From: Bombus terrestris
Lineage: Eukaryota; Arthropoda; Insecta; Hymenoptera; Apidae
NCBI RefSeq assembly: GCF_910591885.1
Contig: NC_063283.1
Location: 6,743,001-6,807,000, forward strand
Direction of reading: 5' to 3'
DNA length: 64,000 bases
Shown here in pieces: positions 25,988-39,600 of this stretch. The notes under the pieces are model-generated. The model was given only the letters and a program-made list of their open reading frames with translations. It was not told the origin of the DNA and ran no database searches. Both the position numbers and the translations under genes were made by a program. Numbering within the stretch: position 1 is the stretch's first letter; each line of letters opens with the position of its first letter.

Positions 25988-28569
25988 CACCCAATCCCCT
26001 AGCCTCTCTTTTTTGGACGAATTTCCGATTTTACGTTATATTACATCTCTTAGTTCTTTGGTTCTTAATATCTACATTTGACTTTACACATTTCATAACA
26101 CAATGCCTAAAACAATTTATCTATATTTACGAGGTCATAAAGAATCAGATTTAGCTCCAAGTTGAATGCTACTTTCGCTGCACCCTATAGCCCAATCGCA
26201 GTCGGTGACAAGCGGTTTATTTGAGTAACGAGATAATGGGAGTCTTTGTCGCTACCAAAAAGCCGATTACGCTGTGATTGCCCTTTAACCAGCGACCCTG
26301 GCTTCGCGCCTTTCGCTCCAAGAACATCATACTCGTTCTTACTCGTGTCTTACATCCGCAAACACACGCGAATATTATTTTGCGAATTTCTGATACGCGG
26401 ATACGTGCTTCCAGAATTCAGAAGATTTTCAGTATCATTGTGTACACGAGGATAAGTCCGTATCTTGAGAATAAAGATAGCTACAACAGTGCGGGTGCAT
26501 TGAATTTGTAGCCACGGTGGCGTTCAAAGTTTTCCAAATAAATCCCTTAGAATATATCTCAAAAGCGTTGTTTTAAAGAATTTTAAGTAAGTACAACTGT
26601 AGATCTTTTCATTCTTCGCAGCGCACATCGTCCTAATGGAAACTGAATCATGCGCATCGTATCCGCAACTTGTAGCGTGTTAAATATTATACATCTTTAC
26701 GTGTCTCGATATATGAAACAGGAGATGACAAGGAGAAGGCAAGAGCTGCGAAATCTCGAAGTTAGCTGTATAGACATTCGGTGCTTTAGGTTGATGTTGA
26801 AACAGTCCCAAAAGGATTTAAGTGTTCGGCCTTTGGTTGTCGAAAAATTAATAGAAGGATTGTAGCTCTTAGTGCAGCAATCTCTTGTGTTTCAAATGTT
26901 TTTATTCAATGGAATATCGGCCATCGAACGAACGATTGCCACACACGGAATGGTAGTAGCAGCGCATTATCGAGTATGAATCGGCGAAAACGAGACGGTT
27001 GCTCGTGGACAAAAGAAGAAAGCGACTCGCATCGCATCCAGACGCGAGTTTACGCGGGCTCTATTGTACGAACATTCGGATCTTGGCTCTCGCGAGACAG
27101 GTGTTATTAGTATTGTCGATAACTATGGCACAGACAGAAGATATCGTCTCGAGCCGCTACGGTAACAGCTGAATGATGGTCGCGCGCGAGATGACGCCCG
27201 TATGCAGCTGCTGCTATTGCTTTTAATTGCTCCCTGTTCGTTCTGGTGCCGGTGTTCTATTGCGATAAATCGATCGTGTCGTTGATCTCGTTTAAATACT
27301 CCGCGAGCTGTTCGTCCATGATCCTTCGTAACATTCATCATTCGAGTTGTTGAACGAATGATTAGATACTCTAACCATTGATATGTAACCGTTTGGTTTT
27401 GCATAAGACGCGATGGCTAGGTTTATCAGTGACTAGACCGCAGACTTTTATGTGAATTTGTGCTCTCATAGACGCGACTGATAAAACAGAATTTTAACAG
27501 AGTTTTGTTTATTAAAAATTATGACAATTATACTGTGCTTTAGATACTTTGCACATTTCGTACGCGTCATGTGGATTCTGTGCTTTTGCGCATCTTCAAA
27601 TTAAAATATCAGCTTAGAAATCAACGATCTATCGAGCGATTTATTGATCGTGATTAATTGTTGCGTGTTTATTAACGCGTTGCATATTTAATTCCGAGGT
27701 AACGTTTTAATAGATGTGATATTATTCTTTAGAAGAATAAGCGAGATATCGTAATTAGAGTGAAAATTAAAACATCGAATCAAAATTTGTAAAACGATGC
27801 GATATAAAAATAATAATATGGGATATTATTAATATTTATTTCCAGTCTGACTTTGTTGCAAACCGTTTAATTTTACTTTTCTCATAAACCAGACATTCGA
27901 ACGTGTATACTTTACTTGCAAGATCGTTTCTCTCGCTCGTGTAATAATCTTGTCTAACTGTTCACGCGTATTCGTGCGTCAGAGAATTGAATGATAATAG
28001 AATAATTACAATACAATGAGGTCAACTTCGTTCAGAGGTCCATGTCTTCGCTGGTTAAGACCTTTCGAGGGTTCTCTTCGCGCAACGTGCACGAGCACGC
28101 TCTGAATTCTTTTCAACGACACTTCTTTTTCTAATCCAAATCGAATTAAATATGATAATGTGGTTTTTATAAAAGTAGGAGCGCGTGGAAATAGGTAACA
28201 AATAACACGAAGATCAAAGCATTGACGATTTAGTTGATGAATTTATTGAAACACACACATATACATACGTACTTTAAAAAATCAATTGAAAATACGATAA
28301 GGAAAGTAAAATTGAAATATAAATAAAAATATACACTGAAGATTTAAATACGTCTTTATCCAATAATAATAGTGAACGTACGATGATCTTTATTCATATA
28401 GTACCAAAATCATCTTCAAGCAAACATTAATTCCAGCCAGTCTTTAAACGCTGGTACAAAAATTAACATAAAAATTCTGTTTAAAATTGTGGAATTAAAT
28501 GCATTTAAAAAATGCAATTTATTATCATTTATGCATCACTGACATCCACGTGCTTGCATTTCGCTAATC
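25988..28569. other. AT-rich stretch, no gene seen
   Basis: Moderately GC-rich patches at 26200-26520 and 26930-27420 contain only short frames. No other structure was recognised. Confidence 0.45.
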
Positions 28570-28746
28570 TACACTGCCGCTCAGAAGTATACGGATACTT
28601 GCTTTTTTAATGCAATTTAATCACAAAAAGACTGAAGGCGATTTTATATCTCATCAGCTTGTTATTAATTCGTAAATTTTATTAATATTCGTGCATCGTT
28701 GATATAAGTCGAGCAATGTGTCCATGTAGTTATGAGCGGAAGTGTA
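28570..28746. mobile_element. Short Tc1/mariner-like MITE, 177 bp
   Basis: The left end is TACACTGCCGCTCAGAAG and the right end, complemented, is TACACTTCCGCTCATAAC. About 32 bp match at roughly three quarters of positions, continuing into GGA-AC-TTGC. TA at both tips fits the TA target preference of the Tc1/mariner superfamily. The ends resemble Tc1-like termini of insect elements, known to me only from general knowledge. The interior is too short for a transposase, so this is an internally deleted, non-autonomous copy. Confidence 0.7.
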
Positions 28747-29203
28747 CGAACGAGTTCATTAAGAGATTAACTTCGCAAAAGGCGTGTCAGCTGTTTCGTG
28801 AATTTCCGTATCGAAGAAATAGGAAGGGACAGGATAAAGATCATTTGTCGCGATACACATTGCACGAATCCGAGTCCAACCGGTAAACAGCTCGACAACC
28901 TGCATGAACACCAAAATCCCTCGAACCGCTTCGTGAATCGGCTGCAACTTCGACGGCTCAAGTCGATTCCGCTCTCGAGTTGCGGACCGTATCTCCGCTT
29001 CCTTGCTCGAGGTTACCACATTGCCGTCCCTTTCTCAGGACGTCGCGTGTTCTGCAGGCGACGTGCTCCGGGAATTCGGCTCGAAAACGTGTACATGCGA
29101 TGCGAACTTTCTATGATAGAATTGGTATGGGTGGAAATGAAGTTAGGCGAATACTTAATCGTTTTAGCGCGCAGTGTGTGCGTACAGGATGGATCGTAAA
29201 TCG

Positions 29204-29320
29204 TGGCACGAGTGAGGATAATTGAGGGAAATTCCATGGCACGAGCGAGGATAATTGAGGAAAATTCCATGGCACGAGTGAGCTAAATTGAGGGAAATTC
29301 CGTGGCTCGAGATAAGGGGA
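29204..29320. repeat. Minisatellite, 33 bp unit, about 3.5 copies
   Basis: Units start TGGCACGAG at 29204, 29237 and 29270, with a partial fourth at 29303 (TGGCTCGAG). Each ends TTGAGG-AAATTCC. Because 33 is divisible by three, the minus strand gives an 11-residue peptide repeat, but no credible gene surrounds it. A close match to the fourth unit, TGGCTCGAGATAAG, recurs near 56079. Confidence 0.85.
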
Positions 29321-31379
29321 CAATTATTAGGAACGATGAAATTATTATTGAAGGATTGGTGGATTGGTTTTTGGGAAACATTTGGAACGTTTTTAAATAT
29401 ACACTTGAGAAAAGATGGAATCGACGCATGATTAATTGGTAATTTTGTCATAGATTAGTACTATCGTTTCTTTATAGGAGTATATCGGTACGTAATCTCC
29501 AAGGAATTGCATAAAATGTCCATCACACTTGTTACAAATTCCTACTCACTTATTTCTTCTGCCTTTTGTTCAATTTTATTCAATTTTTATAGTTTTATTA
29601 TATCGGTATAGTCGTAACGACATTGGATTAATTGCATATAATAAATGCAGAAATATGCTGATATCTTCAAGAACGTAATTCTATTTGCACGGTATAAATA
29701 GGAGGATAAAATTTATTTATTTTATTTTTCACGTTATCATGTTTTCCGAATAATCATTCAAACGACATACATAGAAAGAAGCAAATGTTCACATGGATTC
29801 CATTTCTTCAATTTATAAAAATTAATTTGCATAAATATTCACGGCCTATCAATTTCCACTTTCAAAGTATATATCATCCTTATTTTCGTTTAATATCGTC
29901 ACTCTTATCCGTCGAATCGCACGAACCACCACGTTTCTACGTCTACTATCTTTCATTCCATGAATGGAAAGTACCGTGCAGCCGCGCCGTTTCCTCGAGG
30001 GTCTCCTAATTGCCTGTCCGGCAGAAAGGGCGAATTTCGGGCCCTTTCTCGTCTGGCAGCCCGTCTGTCTTCCCGAAATAAGAAGCCCAGTAAAAGATTG
30101 TATATTCGGTCAATGCCTCTGTCAGATGTTCGCGCTGCTCTCCGCGGAAGAAGGGGCGGCAGGCTTCCAATGGATTGCAAGGGGTGTTCTATAAAACTGC
30201 AGTTCTCATCCCGCAATCGTACAAAGCTGTACAAGAACTTAGTACGTGAATTCACGAGAAATTTTATTTGTTTATTAATGTTATTATTATTGTAATATTA
30301 TTGTATGTAATATGTTGCAATATTATTAATGTTGTTTATTTGTTTTATTAATAAAAGTTGAAAATCTGTTAAAAAATTGCGTATTAAGGGGTGCGAAGTT
30401 GATTGGAAAAATGTGGAATTTCTGTATGTTCGTGAAAAATTAATGGCAGAGTGTTGGAAGGATTTTAGTTTTGATTACGAATTTCTTTTATCAGAGAATT
30501 TCGTTTGCTTTTTATTGGATAGAATCTTGTTATTAGAGGACTACTCTATCTATCTTCTTTTTTAAGGGAATTTTATTAGCGAAGAATATATTGTCTGTTC
30601 TTTATTAAGAGACCTTTTTACCGAGGATTTTTATCAGATATTTCTTTGACGAAAGCTTGTAGATATGCTTTGATAGTTGTAATTTTTTAATGAAAATATT
30701 AATCCAGGTATTCGAGGCGTGAGAGATTTCGTTTAAATTTTAAGCGAGTGAGAAAATTTGGAAATTTCATAGAACGATATTTAATAGTTTCTCAGTCGTG
30801 GCAATTTCCCTAAAATGTAAATTTACACGAGATTACAAGAATTTTTGCCCACCGATGAAATAAATTTCACGGGTAATTGACACGCTCGACTCTGGTTTAC
30901 CCTCGAAATTTTTCTTCACGTTTCGCTAAAAATATTTTTTCCCCGTTTCCGTCTGCCTTCGAGCTTCGCGTTAATTTCCAGTTACGCACAAGAGAAAATT
31001 TCGAAACAATCAGATAGACATAAATTTACTCATAAACTTGAACACGTACATTATATGACAATAACAATAATCAACTCATAATTAACATAAACTCTGTTAG
31101 CTATGCGTACAACTATCTACATCTATTCTTAACATATCACATATATACATATAAAATCTGATAAAGTGAACGAGTAAAACCATGAAGTAAGAGGTTGACA
31201 ACCGTTCGGGGATCCCTTCCATCCCTTCTTAGGGGCCATAGTAATCCGAGACGACAATACACTTCTAAAATGCCTGCGTCTTCTATATTTTCATGGGGGG
31301 TGCGCACGCGCCAGTCTCTCCGACTTCCTGCCATTCGCCGCTCGCTTCCGCTATTTCACATTATGCTATATGCACGCAT

Positions 31380-31404
31380 CCCCGTCCGCCGACGGGGTTA
31401 CCCC
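31380..31404. other. Overlapping GC hairpins
   Basis: CCCCGTC (31380-31386) pairs with GACGGGG (31391-31397) across a 4-base loop. The same GGGG can alternatively pair with CCCC at 31401-31404 across TTA. It lies in a GC-rich island at 31190-31490 within AT-rich DNA, which contains no recognised gene. Confidence 0.5.
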
Positions 31405-33039
31405 ATAGGAAACGCATCTGCACACTCCTCCTTATCCACGGGGGCACGGTGGCGAGGTCGAGGCTTGGCGCGAGACAGATGCTGAATCCTTGAATCCGTG
31501 CACCTTGGCCAACTCTATACGATTTATATCGATCGTCAAGCAAATCTCATTTCGAAATTTCGTTTTACCACGACGAACTCGATGGTGTGTGTGTTCGGTT
31601 GTAATTCAGGTATATGGCTACCTCGTAATGGTTGTTTTATTTTCGTAAGAAGATTACTTATTTATTACTGTGGACTTTTACGAATTTTTATGTACTTGCG
31701 AATATAACTAGGCAAATGGAAATTAATACTGTTCTTTGGATATTTTATATTTTTTTTTGCATGTTATCAGCGTACGCTAATTGTGCGCGTTTCGAGTTTC
31801 CCATAAATGCATAAAAATGGGTGGTCTATTTGTTAGGAATAGTTTTGGCTATTTATTATGATATTTTGATAGACGAATTTTCAGCATTGTTAGTAAAGTT
31901 TTAATTTTGCTATTTGTCTAAATATAGAGGATTTGTTACTATTTGTTATTAGTTTCAACGTGATTTCATTTATGAGTACAGCTTGATATTTCGCCTAGCA
32001 AAATGAATGTCCAATTGGGAAAATATTTTTCGATTATCATACTCGTATCTATGTATGAATTTTTCTGTTCCTTGGATCTTCCGAAATATTAATATCTCCT
32101 GTTAGTATCAGGTTCAATATATGAGCCAATATATTTTCCAAATGATGTTTCTTTTATATTTCGCAGAAACATTTTCGGTTAACATCACAGGGAAGTAATG
32201 TAGTTATTGCGACTGATAGTGAAAACTCTCACGTAGTATCTTATTATTTTAGCACCTAACTCAAATACGTGGCTGATAAAAATCATAGTCCATGTTGCAC
32301 ACAATCGTACAATGAGCTCTACGACAATACATTTTCTGCTAATCAGAATTGTTTAAACCAAAACCCTGCGAACCTTTCCTTATCTTACAAAAGCATTTGC
32401 CAGCAAAGACTTTAACGAAACGTTTACTTCGAAATCTTCTTCATCTATATTAACAAACCTATCTCCTATCTCTATCTCTTCAAGTTATCTCGGTTTTTTA
32501 AAAAAATAAGCACGAGAGACTGGTTCACATTGATGATTGGCATTGAAACAGACAGAGTGTCCTCTGGAACCGCGTAAAATTGGCCTGGTCGTTTGAAAAA
32601 CGCTGCACTAATTAAATATGCGCAACACAAGAGCAGATACTTTTGATATGATTCTAGTTAGATATGATTCTTGAAGACATTTCCACGCAATTACGCTTGA
32701 GAATTTTGAGCACAGTGCACGCGTAATATGGAACAGTGTAGGGTAATCAGAAATTGCACAATGGTAACGAAGGAAATCTAACGGTGAAATATAAATTGTT
32801 TTTTTAATTACGTTAGATAAATTTTTAGATCGTTGTACGACCGAGATAAAATTATTTTTCCTTGAGAGTCTTAAGATTACGTTTAAATGATTTTTTTTAT
32901 TATTAATAGCTTCAGGCATTAACATGACGATTAACATGAACTTAAAACATTCGTTTTAGAAATTTGGTTCATCAAAAGTGACTTTTCCGACGTACTGTTG
33001 ATTACTTTCTTCAACTTCCTTTAAATAATTTTCTCGAGA

Positions 33040-33620
33040 CGCGACAAGAATAAAAACATTCGCGTCAGCTACGTTATTTATTTCAACTTCGTTGACGTAT
33101 CATATTGACGCATTAAACAAATATCTAAGAACACTTACCAATTTGAAGACTTTGTACGAATTATTTTATCGAAATACACAAAAGTAAAAAGTTAGCTGCA
33201 TTTCCTAGATAAATAATTGCATGGACGCAGCCTGTGCATCAACAGTAGCGAAAGTGTTAAACATCAAAATATTTAAGCAACAGTTGTCTATTTAAAAAGT
33301 TTCTGCATATCATTTTACGAATATACACAGGAAATAAAAATGGAATAATTGCGACCACTGCATTTTCCACATAATTGTACGTACTCATCATGCGCGTTAT
33401 TATCAGCGAAAAAAATGAAACATTTAAATATTCAACAACAGTTGCCTGTTTAAAAAGTTTCAGCGAATAATTAGGCCAAAACATGACAAATATAATAATT
33501 CTGTCAGCTGTATTTTTAACATAATTACTCGACCACCCAAATATGTTTGAATTACAGCAGCGAATGTGTTAAGCAAATATTTGACCATTGCCTATTTAAA
33601 CCATCACAGAAATTATGCAA
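33040..33620. repeat. Diverged tandem repeat, unit about 146-162 bp, three to four copies
   Basis: Landmark one is AGCTGCATTT-C-A-ATAATT, with its core at 33196, 33358 and 33508 and a weaker one at 33069. Landmark two is CAACAGTTG-CT-TTTAAA at 33281 and 33439, with a weaker copy near 33588. The unit length varies by indels. The short frames on both strands here are by-products. Confidence 0.65.
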
Positions 33621-36600
33621 ATGGCTCGTGAAATCCGAAATGCTTCTTAACATCCACTTTAAGCAAATTTTACGTGCGCAAATGTATAACTATCCATTTA
33701 GCCTCGGTTCCACCGTTCAGAATCGGAAGGAAGCTGGTAGGATGGGCGAAAAGAGGCGCTTAAACGAAGCAAGGCGGCTCGTTGTCTGTAATTTCGGAGG
33801 TTTTCAACGAGCATTGGTCTCGTAAATCAATGGGCTCCGGTCCTCGAGGAAACGGAGACACGGCTCGGTTGTTTACTCGCGCGCGAGTAGCGCGTCTGCT
33901 CGAGCCGCGGCGTTTACTCGCGAAGCGTTTTATCGTACCGCGACGATTAAACGTTGGAAAAGATAATGGAAACTTCTGTTCCCTCGAATCGTTCCCGGAT
34001 AGCAGACAATTCACGAATTGAATAGAAAAATTGGGAAATTTTTCAAAGGAAAATTCCTACCATTTTTTAATTGTTCGAAAGGGGAGACGCGAAGAAGAGC
34101 TTTTTGGCGAAAAATCTGGGTCAAGAATTTATTTTAATTTGAAAATTTCGTGATGTGTAGAGAATAGGAGGATTTAGTATTTCAGTTCTAAATGTGCAGA
34201 TTTAATTGCTTCAAGAATTCTTCTTCTTTTTTCTTTTTCTTATCTATGTACAATAAATATTTGCAAAGAATACTCTTTTATTGAAATCTGTTCGCGCGAT
34301 TGAATTCAATAGCACGAAACGGTTTCATCGAGAAGATATCGAATCGGGAAGCAAAGATAACGTTGCCACTTGAATAATGTATATTTTAATGGAATAACAG
34401 CTTCCTTGCGAACAACGAATAAATTTCATTCGCCCGACTATTCATACAGCAAAACAGTTATACAAGCTTCTACCTATAACAATTGATATTCGTTAAAACT
34501 CCTACGTATTCATAAATGGTTTTTACTTGAACAGCTCCTTCGATGAACTTTGCCAAATTAAATTTACGAAACGAAGCATCATTAATGTGAGATACATTAA
34601 CAGGCAAAAGTCTGGAATCACTGCACGTTCTAAAATTCTACGATTTAAAGAGCAAAGAAACGCGTCGAATATTTATGGAACGAGATGAAACTACTATTAA
34701 CATCTGCATAGCGTTAACTTGAAATTAACGATAAAATAACAATTTAGAAAGTAATTGGACATTTTTGGTTGGTAAATGTATCTCAACGATCGATGAAAAA
34801 TTATTATGATGATAAAATTTCGAAGAGCGGCGGTCGCATGGACCCGAGACATTGCGAGTTGTTGGATTTTGGTTTCGTTTTCATTTAAATTCACGATGCA
34901 GGATGTCGTGCATCTTTAGATGCATCCTGTGCGTTTCACGCACAACCGTGCCCACCGACATACGGAGGAACAATGGCAAGCATAATTCAAACGGTAGTTC
35001 CCTATCGAAGCAAAAACAAAAAAAGAACGAACGACCCTTTCGCAATCAACGTTCACTTATCCATAGACGTTCCTTTAAGTGTTACTTGACAGCTTTTCCC
35101 ACGTAAACTAGGAAATCGTAGGCCTCTCCTTAGCCAATCAGTTGCCTCTTTCAATTTTCGTCCGTCTCGTAATCGAATAAGGCATAGTGATGAAAATGAA
35201 TTATGCAAATAAAATTAAAATTAGAATTCATAGTGTACAAGAAACTAGAAACTCGACATTTCTTTTAAAAAGATGAAATTAAGAAATGGTAGGATATCAG
35301 GAACGGAGAAAACAGTCTTTATAAAAAATATGCAATTTGGAAGGGGAAATTATTATGCAAATATATTAAAGCCGACGTATAGTCTAACTTGGATAATTCT
35401 GAAAGCGTTCATAACGCGTTGGAGCATTTTAAATACATAAACCTACTCTTTTTATTTAACTATCATTCAGTTTTGCGAACAATTTACTTTAAGTAATCAC
35501 TAATGACTTTATTGTTAACGGAACTACCTTAAAATAATCTTATAGATGAGTAAATAAATAAATAAATAAGATATGTAATAAGAACTTTGCGAATAACTAT
35601 AATATGTCTAATAACTGTAACAATCTTTTAAAATGAAGATATTTAATCTTTCGTTTCGAATTACGTTTAAGTCTAAATTTTCTATTTATAGTTTGATTTA
35701 CATCCCAATCTCCGCACACCATCGTGTTTTGCTGATTCAACCTTTTTAGTAAAAAAGAAAAAAAAAAAAGAAAAGAAAGAGGAAGCGAACGAAAGATGAA
35801 AATTCATGAGTGAATTACTGTTGGATCGCATACAGTTACACGCGTGGGTTAATAGGCACGCGTGCGCTCGTGCATTCACGTGCATAAAACAATGCTTCGT
35901 TTCGCATGTGCGTGCGCGCGTACGCTGGAAATACAATAATGGCCGGCCTCGGGAAAACAGCTGGTTCGAACGAATTACCAGCCACTATACAGCGATTTTA
36001 TGTAATTATTCCGTAATTTCTTCGCGCAGATATTACCTCGTAAGCAGCCACGGTATTCTAATTAATAATTAGACTCTGGCGATTAACGACCCTATCGTTG
36101 CGACGAGTTTCAAGTAGGCAACAACGAAAGGATATAAGGGTTTTAATTGACTCACGCCAACATATTTTATAACTCAGGCTGTAAAATATCTTTTTATTCC
36201 ACTTCTATTTCAATTAGATTCATTTGATAAGTGTGCAGTATAATTTAAAGTATATTGGAAAGTGAGAGTTTTAATAGTGAGGTCTTTAAGGTCGAAGATA
36301 TTTTGCGGTTCGTAGAATGCTTTATTATTTAGTATTCAGAATTAAATGAAAGTTATTATTTATGTATAAGGATTTAAATATAAGTATAGTTATCGTATAG
36401 ATTTATCTTCATCATGTTTCGGTGTTAAATGGATGAACTTTCAATTTAACGATTGTTGCAATGTATTTACCATGTGCTTCTTTTCGTTATTTCTGAATTA
36501 ATCCAGATATCCATTCTCGACGATACTAATATTTTTAAACATGAAAAAAGGTTCGCGATGAAGAGATAAAATCAGCAAAGTTTCGAAAATTGTTTGTCAA

Positions 36601-39600
36601 AGCTCGAAGTCGTTATTCAAGTGACACAAAACCACAATCGATATGCTTTTATCGTTGTATCGTGTACATAATAAATAATAGTAGTAAGCAATCGACGTTA
36701 GAACATAATCCGTAGCAATTATAATATCCCGGCTGTCGAGTGAAAGTGAAAATTCCATTTATTTTCACTCGTACTTTCGACCTCGAGGAAATGATGGAAA
36801 ATGTTCACGAACCAAGTGAATATATATTAAGAAATGGATTGTTTCCAATTTTTTTGCAAGATGGAAGTTGTAGAACGGAAAGAACTCGTTTCTTTGCCTG
36901 TTAAAAATAAGGAGAATAGGTGGTGCAAGTGTTGGTGTAGGAGTGCGAAGAATCAGAGCGTTCAGGACAGGAAGTCGGTCCCGCTGGACGGCGATCAAAC
37001 GATCGAAAGTAAGTTCGACGTGGACCGGACAAACGGTTTCCGTTAGTTGGCGTACGATCGTTACGCAAGAGGAACACCGGTCCGGATGAAAAGGATGTGC
37101 GAAAGGAAGCCGCAGCTACGCTGCCGTGAGCATATTTCCCATTCTCCGAGAACCTGACTCTGACCCGCTTCCTATTCCTTTTGCTTCTGTTTCGCTGTTG
37201 TTTTGCAATGAACACCCGATTACGTAACCAACGATGTCTATTTACTATTAAAAAAAGTAAAAACTACTGTTCAATTTACATTTACATTTTCGTTGTTCCA
37301 TTTACGAAAAAAGGGAATATCTTTTTTTTCTTCCATAAATTGGGTCCTCAAACATGATCGAACAAATATTATTAATTGTACAGTGAAATATTGTAAATGT
37401 CGACGGTGTTCGTCAGAAACGCGGTTCCGTCAAATTTATTTTCTCCTTTAATATTATTTCTTCCATCTTGTTGCGGCGGATGAATTTGTGGAGGAAATCC
37501 GTTTGTTAAAAATTGGATATTAATTGTATCCTTTTATAATGAATCACGGTCGAGTGCATAATGGAATATAAATATTCGATCTTGCCCGCTTAACCTACTT
37601 TTACTTTTTCGCCATCCTTGAGGATGGAAGGGATGCGGGTAGGGTTTAAGGATCAGTAGACATCTTCCAAAGCTGACGTGAAATCGAATAGGGTGAAAAT
37701 GTTGGTCGCGCGTTGATAGCCGTAGCGAGAAGGGGCTGTCCTGTCATCCCTCGCTAATGAGATTCTAAAAATGCCTTCGTCGATAAACGTTGCCCTCCAC
37801 GACCTCGTAAAACGTTCCCCTTTGAATTTTTCGTTTAACCTGTTGCTGTGAACACCAGCCGTGTAAATAAATTGTACTGGCGTGTACCAGTGATCGTCGT
37901 AAAATCGTGTGGTTACGTATTTACGCGACGTTCACGTGAATTAGTAATATATTAACAAGCGACACCTATAATTAACGAATGGTAGCCAGTCCATATTTTA
38001 GGTTTTGACGTTGGTTAACCGAGAATACGTTAAATGAAACTTTTAGAAAGACTCGGTTTTGTCGAAATTCGCATTGGTCGAAAAACTTCTAAGGAATATA
38101 TTTCCCGATCGAAGCTCTTGCTCGCGTTATTTTTATCATCTGGTTATGGTACTGGTATTGTAATTCAATATGCCAATAAATCAGAAACTTAAAAAGACAA
38201 GCGAAATGCGCCACGGAAACCAACGGGGGATGCAGTAAACGAGAACGAAATTACGTCAGTGGCACACAGGGTAAATAAAATGGTGCGGTATGGAGAAAGT
38301 TATCGTACAGGCTGCACGCAAGAAACCGCATTGCAGTCCTGCGAGGCTCTGCATCCTTCCAGCAGCAGGAAACTCAATTTACGAGCCACTGAGTGGCTGC
38401 ATCGGTACGCCATCTCAGAGCTCGCAGCTTTTCGAGCTAACGAGAAACGACGTTAAGGGTACGGAAATTAGATTGAACAGACAATGTAGCAGATCGCAGG
38501 AGAGCGAGGATCGATCAGCAATTGTCCACTCGAAAATCGATACGTCGGCGCCTTCGTCGTCGCGCTCGCACGCGCCAAAGCCGAAGAAACGTGGCTCAAG
38601 GGTGACATGCATGAACGGCAGCGATGGTTATCGATATGGAACTTGATACTGCACAAGCTCGTGGAAATATTCGAATACCTGTACATGGTACAAGATGCTT
38701 TCTGAATATGGTAAATGAAGGCACAGATATATTCATTATGATCGGTGTACAGCCCGCATCGACGTCATTCGGACGACAACCAAGGCTTGCATCAAAATTG
38801 GATGATTTACATTTTTTGAAATTCTTACGAAAGGTAACTCCGTTATAAGGGTACCTGTATAAGCTTCTTGTGATTTCATGTCCATTGAGATCAGCTGAGA
38901 ACTCGATACGTACGTATATGCAATTTATGTGGAACGTTAATGGTACGACAGAAGGGCAGGGAAAATGTCTATATTGTGCTCGTAATTTAGTTTAATAGGA
39001 TGAAATTGAAATACGAAATTGAGTCATCTAAGAGCTTGAACTGAAATATTTTCGACGCTATTAATTATGTCGAAAAATGTGTCGGACAAAAGTTGAATGG
39101 CTTTAAGAGCGACGTGTTCTGATGTTATTAGCTTTTTTGTAAATGGTTACGCAAGGGGCATGTGAAGGTCAATTTTGTTTTTTTTTTTTTTTTGTGGAAT
39201 CATATATTTTTTAGTACATTAATCGATGCAGCTAAAGATAACCTACTTACGTCGAAAAGCGATTAGTGTGATAGATACTTTAACTTTTATTTTGTTAAAC
39301 TTATGGTGCGAAAGACGCAAGGCACTATTTTTGTATTTGTTTCCTTTGTTTTTCGTACGATAAGTTTTACAAAATAAAAGTTGAATAAAATACACTGATA
39401 ATTATCTTTGGAATTATCGGCACAGGTGAAAGTTTTGCTCGTTTCTCGGTCAATTTTTTGTGTTTCTTAACGTCATCATCATTACTCTGTCATGGGACCA
39501 GAAATGGATCTCGAATCCCATGGAAACACGATATTTCTACCGTTGTCTGTACTTCGATCCTGTAACTCGAAATGGCAAACCAAAACAAGCCTCGACCGTC

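Larger units (their letters stand above)
28747..33039. other. Non-coding stretch, no gene called
   Basis: Besides the 33-bp minisatellite and the GC hairpins listed separately, it holds GC-rich patches at 28860-29200, 29950-30200 and 31190-31490 with frames open on both strands. The longest, 133 codons on + from 28798, starts at GTG. The rest is AT-rich. Confidence 0.4.

Noticed and set aside
34888..34935. Apparent hairpin around GATGCAGGATG and GATGCATCCTG
   Set aside because: The arms pair only with a bulge caused by a small direct duplication; weaker than the hairpins reported.
36834..37046. 70-codon + frame with ATG, Cys/Lys-rich
   Set aside because: Overlapped by a 104-codon minus frame and too short to support by composition alone.
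38290..38646. 118-codon + frame with ATG
   Set aside because: No recognised domain, overlapping + and - frames, and no splice or leader context. A real small gene cannot be excluded without transcripts.
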